DNA from: Actinomycetota bacterium
GTDB taxonomy: Bacteria > Actinomycetota > Actinomycetes > S36-B12
Length of the DNA stretch: 6,417 nucleotides
Reading direction: 5' to 3'
Assembly (NCBI GenBank): GCA_947499275.1
Contig: CANMNM010000082.1
Span: 1 to 6,417, forward strand
Part shown: in pieces, positions 5,415 through 6,417 of the stretch
Numbering within the stretch: the first letter of the stretch is position 1
How the letters are laid out: every line of letters starts with the position of its first letter
Translations under genes and position numbers: made by a program
Notes under the pieces: generated by a model
Told to the model about the DNA's origin: nothing
Seen by the model: only the letters and a program-made list of their open reading frames with translations
The model's database searches: none

Positions 5415-5653
5415 TTTCTTCCGGCCTGGATGTCTGCCCTGATGGATGTACCGGGGGTAAGGGTTACCCGTCGCGTATCAACCTTTGCCCAGAAGGCCGT
5501 CCAGTCACGGCTCAAGGGCGTGTCCGAAACGGGGACCAATCGGGCGACCGGCCTGCCGTGCTTAGTGATCGTGACCTCCTCACCACCCTCGACCCTTGCC
5601 AGGAGTTCGGAAAGGTGTGTTTTGGCCTCGAAAGCGCCCACAGTGTCTGTCAT
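5411..5653 (-). CDS. vapB: VapB-type antitoxin of the Phd/YefM family
   Basis: This 80-residue antitoxin has the Phd/YefM N-terminal DNA-binding fold: GAFEAKTHLSELLARVEGGEEVTITKHGRPVARLVPV across residues 6-42 is characteristic. The C-terminal 35 residues are charged and end in IRADIQAGRK, the type of tail that wraps the PIN toxin and blocks its active site. It probably binds the repeats at 5675-5696 to repress its own operon. The ATG at 5653 is well supported, with a consensus TATAAT ending 6 bases before it and no ribosome site. The AOC-barrel-like gene lies 72 bp upstream on the same strand, with no visible terminator between, so some read-through is possible. Confidence 0.92.
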   Translation of the reverse strand: MTDTVGAFEAKTHLSELLARVEGGEEVTITKHGRPVARLVPVSDTPLSRDWTAFWAKVDTRRVTLTPGTSIRADIQAGRK

Positions 5654-5659
5654 GAGTGG

Positions 5660-5688
5660 ATTATAAGGTTAATTCAACCAGTTAACAA
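5660..5688 (-). promoter_or_regulatory. Leaderless promoter of vapBC
   Basis: On the minus strand a perfect TATAAT (-10; 5660-5665) and TTGTTA (-35; 5683-5688) are separated by an ideal 17 bp. The -10 ends 6 bases before the vapB ATG, so the mRNA should start on the start codon itself. This is the best promoter in the window by resemblance to consensus, and it anchors the interpretation of the other leaderless starts. Confidence 0.75.
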
Positions 5689-5696
5689 CCAGTTTA
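5675..5696. promoter_or_regulatory. Tandem 11-bp repeat over the vapBC -35, likely operator
   Basis: CAACCAGTTAA (5675-5685) is followed immediately by CAACCAGTTTA (5686-5696), with 10 of 11 bases identical. The repeats cover the -35 element and the upstream part of the spacer, and nearby GGTT at 5667-5670 and GTTAAC at 5681-5686 add palindromic character. One repeat per helical turn would place two antitoxin dimers on the same face of the DNA. Operator function is inferred from position. Confidence 0.5.
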
Positions 5697-5725
5697 TTCT
5701 GTCCCAGTGCCCCTCAAGTGTGAAA

Positions 5726-6226
5726 CTAGTCGACGAAGAAGAAACTCACCTTGTAACGCGTGGCAGATAGTGGCTTCAAGATCATCTCGCCCGAAACTCC
5801 CGAGTACTTTCCTGTGCCACCGATGATTGCGTGCGCGGTGGTCGTGGCAGGTGAGGTGCCGGCATTTGCGGTAACCAGTGCCGTCGTGTAGATCGCGCTA
5901 TCGGCGATGGTGATGCTGATGTCGGTTTTGCGATTTTGCCGGCCACCGGGGATGAGTACTGAAGCGGTGATCTGAGAAGTTGCATACGCACCGACAGGTT
6001 TACCGCCACGAACCTCACTGACGTTGCCATTCGTCACGGTGATATCCCCGTGACTGTCTCCCTGCGTGCCGACATCGATCACCTCGCGGAAGGTGCGATC
6101 GAAGTACCAAACCAGATCGGCCTTGGCAGCGTTTGCGCTCGGTGCCGTAATGAGAATGGAGCCGGCAGCGATAAATCCAGCCGTGGCAAATGCGATGAGC
6201 TTGCGGTAGGTCGTGGTTGTAGTCAT
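5726..6226 (-). CDS. Secreted protein of the AOC-barrel / dirigent-like fold
   Basis: This 166-residue protein is exported. A Sec signal peptide has a basic n-region (YRK, 7-9), a hydrophobic core (about 11-27) and an AxA site (ANA, 31-33), leaving a mature domain of about 133 residues. The mature part is rich in beta strands and Gly/Thr and ends with AIIGGTGKYSGVSGEMILKPLSATRYKVSFFF (134-164). The GGTGKYxGxxGE pattern followed by a final strand is the hallmark of allene-oxide-cyclase-barrel or dirigent-like proteins in bacteria. The actual function is unknown, and AOC activity should not be assumed. The open frame extends upstream to 6310, but I chose the ATG at 6226: it begins the signal peptide, and a -10-like TATAGT ends 6 bases before it, inside the longer frame. 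The N-terminus has five consecutive Thr after Met. Confidence 0.75.
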   Translation of the reverse strand: MTTTTTYRKLIAFATAGFIAAGSILITAPSANAAKADLVWYFDRTFREVIDVGTQGDSHGDITVTNGNVSEVRGGKPVGAYATSQITASVLIPGGRQNRKTDISITIADSAIYTTALVTANAGTSPATTTAHAIIGGTGKYSGVSGEMILKPLSATRYKVSFFFVD

Positions 6227-6232
6227 TGCGCA

Positions 6233-6238
6233 ACTATA
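6233..6238 (-). promoter_or_regulatory. -10 element of the AOC-barrel-like gene, leaderless
   Basis: On the minus strand TATAGT (five of six bases match TATAAT) ends 6 bases before the ATG at 6226, with no ribosome site. The -35 region is poor (GGTTTT-like at 17 bp). It supports the shorter start for this gene. Confidence 0.55.
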
Positions 6239-6354
6239 GGTTGTATCTCCCAAACAAAACCATAAATTTTCGCAAGAATCACGAAGACATTTACTTTCGA
6301 ATGAGACCACAATTACCGAGCACAGATCACTGAACCATCGGCCATACTTGGTAC

Positions 6355-6417
6355 ATGTCCCAACGAGGGAAGCTTTGGATTGTGGCGCTGGTTGGTGTTG
6401 CTTTGCTAGGCCGCAAT
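6355..6417 (+). CDS. N-terminus of a membrane or secreted protein (cut by the window end)
   Basis: Twenty-one codons run from the ATG at 6355 to the window edge with no stop. A short basic start (RGK, residues 4-6) is followed by a hydrophobic stretch (LWIVALVGVALLG), as in a signal peptide or a first membrane helix. A -10-like CATACT (6343-6348) ends 6 bases before the ATG, the same spacing seen at other starts here, and no ribosome site is visible. It would be divergently transcribed from the AOC-barrel-like gene. The family cannot be recognised from so short a piece. Confidence 0.45.
   Translation, partial: MSQRGKLWIVALVGVALLGRN

Noticed and set aside
5016..5653. The vapBC pair plus direct repeats as an integron cassette or mobile element
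   Set aside because: I saw no attC-like inverted structure bounding the pair, no target-site duplication and no recombinase in the window.
6227..6310. N-terminal extension of the AOC-barrel-like protein to a start at 6310
   Set aside because: The extra 28 residues would precede a normal signal peptide and are unlike any export signal. A good -10 hexamer for the shorter form lies inside that extension.

Overview
The window looks like chromosomal DNA of a moderate-GC actinobacterium (Actinomycetota). The protein families fit this, and so does the gene-start architecture: several genes have a -10-like hexamer ending exactly 6 bases before the start codon and no Shine-Dalgarno sequence, as expected for the leaderless mRNAs common in this phylum. 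The genus cannot be told from this sequence. No tRNA, rRNA, CRISPR array, transposase or integrase was found.

Layout: 1-194 holds no supportable gene. At 195-800 is an operator/promoter followed by an RHH-type antitoxin and a Doc (Fic-fold) toxin. At 871-1452 is a four-helix DUF2165 membrane protein. At 1464-1750 is an unannotated remnant of a histidine-phosphatase-family gene: the C-terminal half is still readable, but the 5' half is gone and the reading frame is broken. At 1732-3599, on the minus strand, is a two-gene operon of bacterial PH-domain membrane proteins (YdbT-like and YdbS-like). A 110-bp divergent region with a perfect 8-bp inverted repeat separates it from an enoyl-CoA hydratase/isomerase-family gene (3710-4375, plus), in which the usual catalytic glutamate appears to be alanine. 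At 4378-4952 (minus) is a second antitoxin/Doc pair, paralogous to the first. At 5016-5653 (minus) is a vapBC pair (Phd/YefM-type antitoxin and PIN toxin) with a near-consensus leaderless promoter. At 5726-6226 (minus) is a secreted protein resembling the allene-oxide-cyclase-barrel/dirigent fold. At 6355 the first 21 codons of a divergent membrane or secreted protein run off the window.

The region is a cluster of toxin-antitoxin modules (three in about 5.4 kb) interspersed with ordinary chromosomal genes. In all three modules antitoxin and toxin overlap by 4 bases (ATGA or GTGA), so the toxin is probably translated by coupling from a transcript that begins at the antitoxin start codon. The two Doc modules share operator half-sites of the form TGGTATCA, arranged in opposite relative orientation at the two promoters. 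This raises the possibility of cross-talk between them. The PH-domain pair and the enoyl-CoA hydratase-like gene have no evident functional link to the TA modules.

No wholly new system is evident. The points most worth checking are the shared leaderless geometry, the paralogous Doc modules with related operators, the hidden histidine-phosphatase remnant, and the Glu-to-Ala change in the crotonase-fold enzyme.
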